This document shows, piece by piece, positions 59,657 to 64,000 of a stretch of 64,000 nt of DNA (positions within the stretch are counted from its first letter, which is position 1; each line of letters opens with the position of its first letter). Source of the stretch: Lepas anatifera (lineage: Eukaryota; Arthropoda; Thecostraca; Lepadidae); contig JAOTON010000403.1 of NCBI GenBank assembly GCA_034440635.1, positions 115,876-179,875 on the forward strand, read 5' to 3'. A model generated the notes under the pieces. It saw nothing but the letters and a program-made list of their open reading frames with translations, was not told the origin of the DNA and did no database searches. The position numbers and the translations under genes are program-made.

Positions 59657-60069
59657 TTAAAAAACCCAGATAGCCTCCGCATAAAGTAGCGCACCCAATG
59701 GGTCCCAAGGGGTGCTCTGGTGCCTTCGTTATGGACCTGACCTCAAAATGGATGTCCGCCCTATATTTTTCTTTACAAGAGCTTTCGAATAGTGTATAGA
59801 AACTCGATCTAACTCCTCTAGAAGCTGAGGTATTCCCGGCCAACTTTGCCAACCTTGTTTTGAGAACCTACATTGCTTTACATCGATTTAGAAATGACAT
59901 CATAACTCGGTGACGTGACCTGACCTTGGATTGAAATTTCGTCAAGATGTATCAAATTAATGTTGGTTCGCACTTGCCACGCGGCATTGCGCTAAAGCGA
60001 GCAGATTTTCTCCCATCGCGAAAAATTAAGAGGGGGTAGAATCAACCCCCAGGCAAAAATGAGGGTTAA
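59657..60069. mobile_element. TTAACCC-ended hairpin element, probably partial (right arm)
   Basis: Mirror of the left-arm copy. The TTAA is at 60066-60069 and the clamped near-palindrome at 60032-60050. Confidence 0.45.
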
Positions 60070-60950
60070 GAGGAAAAACGAAATTTGGTGTGCTTGTTTG
60101 AGCCGCCTGATGAAGAGCTTCAAATTGCACCCAAAATCATTGTTCTTTCATTATTATTTATTGAGCTATGAGTTTCGTCCCGTTTTTCAGGCCTCCTGCA
60201 TCACTGTGCAGTGGGCCGGCAGGGCCATGAGTCGGGACGAAGCAAAACGCAGCAGCCCTCACCCAGCGGAGACTGCGGTCCACCAGGCGCGCGCAACAGG
60301 CCGAAGTCTCGCAAATCGACGAATTCCGAAACCCCGGCCCACGTCGAGCCCGGCAAGAACTATCACAGTCCCCACCGCGAAGGGCACCGCACCGCACGCC
60401 CGAAACATAATCCCCCTGCCCAGCTGGACCAAGCGACAGCGCCCGTAGACACTGCCGAGTAGCTAGGCCGTCCGCGACAGCCTACGGACGGCTTACCCCC
60501 GGTTAGATCGAGATATCTGGGCCAAAGGGAGCGTGTTGGAACCCTCGGGACTGACCCACCCGAGGGGGACCTAAACACCCCAGGATCCCGTCAACCTCGT
60601 CGCCGGGGCTCGAGATAGGCCTCGAGTGGGCGTCTTACACACATAAAATGCCAAAGAAGGCAAATTACTGTGAGGGCGACAACTAAGGCACAAAAAGGTG
60701 ACAGGAACTAACAATAATCAACAAAATAATAGAACAAAAAACATACAGGAGCTACATACTGGCAGGTGCAGGACAGAGCTGACCCGATCCAATACGGTTA
60801 CCGACCAGGTAACAAAGGGCCCGTAAGGCAGCCATCAGTATCACCGCGGGCCTCATCACCAGAGCCACCGCCGACAGATGCTGACTCTAACCGACCGAAG
60901 TCGGAAGAGGCGGCGGCCGCCGGAGGGTCAGAAACGATAAGTCCGCGGTT

Positions 60951-61379
60951 ATGCTACGACGTGCCCTCCAGGGCTCACTGGGGCCCCGGGCGCATCATTC
61001 CTCGTTGCTCCAATCTTTACTTACCGGACGAATCCGGCAAGTGAATATCGGTCCCCTGAGGGGACCTCTGCCGGCTGGCAACTGGCTGGCATCGGTCGAC
61101 GTCCAACAGCTGCGAGCGGGACACTGGTCCTGTTCAAGGCAGTTCCTACCTTGTCTCGGCTGGAGCCCTTCCCGAGAGTGCCAAGGGTGCAACACCATCT
61201 GCTGCCCTGCGGGAAGATGTCCCATTTGCAACGAGGAGGCAGACACGCCAGAACACGCCCTCCGGCGGTGCCCAGCCCTCATGAGAACCAGGCTGTCCAT
61301 CGTGGGGAGCATTCATACCAGCCGGCCCCAGGTCCGGGGGAGCGACGTCGCGGTGGCATCCTGCATCCTGAGCAGGTGA
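60951..61379 (+). pseudogene. C-terminal tail of a non-LTR ORF2 with terminal zinc knuckle (right arm)
   Basis: A plus-strand frame of 142 aa contains LLQSLLTGRIRQVN, VQQLRAGHWSCSRQF and then CPICNEEADTPEHALRRCP, a C-x2-C...H...C knuckle typical of the end of I/R1/Jockey-like ORF2 proteins. It reads in the same direction as the endonuclease/RNase H pieces at 54.4-56.8 kb. It is separated from them by about 4 kb that includes an oppositely oriented gag. It crosses the outer limit of the inverted repeat (61,218), which shows the left arm was cut inside this ORF. Confidence 0.65.
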
Positions 61380-61740
61380 GAGCTATCATCCCGAGCAAGT
61401 GAGAGCCCCAGAGTTCCGAGGGGATGAGAGTCAGCGTTCTGAGCAAGTGAGAACCCGAGTCCGGAGCAGGAGTGGGTCGGCGTCGAGAGCGTATGAGAGT
61501 CAGCGTCCCGAGCAGGTGAAAGTCGGCGTCGCAAGCGGATGGGGGTCGGCGTCCCAAGCGGATAAGAGTCGGCATTCTGAGCAGGAAGGAGTCAGCGCAC
61601 CGAGCAGGTGAGAGTCAGCATCCCGTATAGATGAGAGCCAGTGTCCTGGTCAGGAAAGTCAGTGTGCTGGGCATGTGAGAATCAGCGTCCCCAGCAGGCA
61701 ACAGCCAGCGTCCCGGGCAGGTAGATTGAGATTCAGCTCG
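61365..61740 (+). repeat. ~23-bp minisatellite
   Basis: Degenerate tandem units such as GAGCAGGTGAGAGTCAGCGT, about 15 copies, start immediately after the ORF2 tail. Confidence 0.85.
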
Positions 61741-62470
61741 ATGCTACTCCCCGAAGCCCACTCCCCAGGCAAACAGCATTTCCCGCCGACTGCCGGTACG
61801 GCCCGAGCCAACACGACCATGAAGATGTCGATAAAGCCGAGGTCATAATCGGTCTAACGTGCAGATTATCAGCTCCATTTAGCCCGAATGGCGGAGATAA
61901 ATTGGTGAGGCAGTTTAGAGGGAACGGGTCCGGGCGACGCACGATGGGGCCACACATCGGGTGCTGCAGTTATACCCGATGAAATTGACGATCGACTCAG
62001 GGCCCGCAGCCCCCGCAGCAAGCGAGCAGGTCGGCCTCCAGCCGTCCAGTGAGTGTGGCGGAGCCGCCAGATAGCGTCCGGGTCCCAGATGGGCCGGCAG
62101 CCTTCGCGAGCAGCACTGGCGATGATGGAATCATTCCCCCGGCCGCTCCTGCGGTATTCATAAACGGCTCTCTTGGCTACCAGTCGAAGGGAGCGGAGCA
62201 CAGCACACTGGAATCCTGGTCGAACCCCCCCCCGCCACCGAGATGTTAGCAGTACTGAGTTTCTCTTAGATGTAGGCGAGATGAAGGCAGTAACAGAAAT
62301 AACATCAGCGTTGCTGATCAGGTGAGGCAACAAAGAAGAAATGAGCTATAACATGAAGAGTTAAGATGATATCATAAAAAGTAGATGCCACATGGGCTCA
62401 CAAGTGTAGAAATGAGCACCTAAGAGCCACATAAAATGATTCTGCTAGTTATCACGGTGAAGCTGAGCAT
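61741..62470. other. Intergenic, nothing recognised
   Basis: A 154-codon minus frame (62,333-61,869) has no recognisable domain. Confidence 0.35.
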
Positions 62471-62600
62471 CAGGCAGCCACAAAGCCATCAAGCGCACTG
62501 TGTCAAGTAAATATACTGTAGATAGACATCAAGCACACTACATCAAGCATATCTACAGACGATACACATCAAGCGCACTGCATCAAGCAAATATGAAGAC
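62471..62600 (+). repeat. Short tandem repeat of ATCAAGCGCACTG...AAATAT units (~45 bp)
   Basis: CATCAAGC(G/A)CACT recurs at about 62,487, 62,528 and 62,568 with similar intervening sequence. Confidence 0.6.
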
Positions 62601-62668
62601 AAGCACAACCGTAGCTCACGGCGTACAATCATCACAAAGCAACCGGCACAAACGTTTATATGTGAGCC

Positions 62669-64000
<1,332 letters not shown>

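Larger units (their letters stand above)
45504..61218 (-). repeat. Right arm of the ~15-kb inverted duplication
   Basis: Reverse complement of the left arm. It retains several things the left arm lacks. These are an 800-bp segment (46,359-47,158), 11 bases inside the gag ORF, and continuity of the ORF2 tail across the outer boundary at 61,218. It is therefore the more complete, probably more ancestral-like, copy. Confidence 0.95.

Overview
This window is repeat-rich animal (metazoan) nuclear DNA. I see no bacterial, plastid or mitochondrial genes, no operons, no rRNA and no confident single-copy host gene. The recognisable coding matter is all retrotransposon-derived: a CR1/L2-type non-LTR element with PHD-finger ORF1 and endonuclease/reverse-transcriptase ORF2, an I/R1-like non-LTR element with RNase H, CCHC-knuckle gag ORFs, and a BEL/Pao fragment. 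Around these lie many TTAA-flanked and hAT-like miniature elements, a dimeric tRNA-derived SINE, and minisatellites. The mix suggests an invertebrate, probably marine, but the sequence does not let me name a phylum.

Layout. 1-5.2 kb: two CR1/L2-type copies head to head; the minus-strand copy has a long open ORF2 that runs off the left edge. 5.2-8.7 kb: two terminal-inverted-repeat (TIR) elements and a SINE. 8.7-9.7 kb: a CTGAATGACTCTCTGT-type minisatellite. 9,700-24,601 and 45,504-61,218: two nearly identical arms (14.9 and 15.7 kb) in opposite orientation, so that position x in one pairs with about 70,900 minus x in the other. Each arm carries the same broken gag, endonuclease/RNase H and BEL/Pao pieces with mostly the same disabling mutations. 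24.6-45.5 kb: the spacer. 61.2-64.0 kb: a 23-bp minisatellite, then 1.1 kb of almost pure (AG)n, then the left-flank minisatellite motif again in reverse.

The spacer is layered. A 447-bp-class TTAA MITE begins exactly at the inner end of the left arm (24,601), breaks off at 24,924 and resumes with no loss at 41,317. Between the halves is a 16.4-kb segment bounded by a perfect 13-bp inverted repeat, CGTTAGGTAACGA. Inside it are TTAACCC-ended elements that carry G/C-clamped palindromes near their ends and many AGGTCA/TGACCT hexamers (20 in one 1,030-bp copy). Also inside is a three-deep nest (TTAA element, in it another TTAA element, in that an hAT-like MITE with a perfect 8-bp target duplication). 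Right of the MITE is a palindromic ~135-bp satellite array at 41.7-43.5 kb. With the MITE and its cargo removed, the arms would be only about 4 kb apart.

My best candidates for something undescribed are (i) the TTAA hairpin elements loaded with nuclear-receptor-type half-sites, whose palindrome sequence changes while its pairing is kept; (ii) the 16.4-kb segment with near-palindromic termini inside a split MITE; (iii) the inverted duplication with a MITE terminus at its breakpoint. All alignments were done by eye; no identity percentages were computed.
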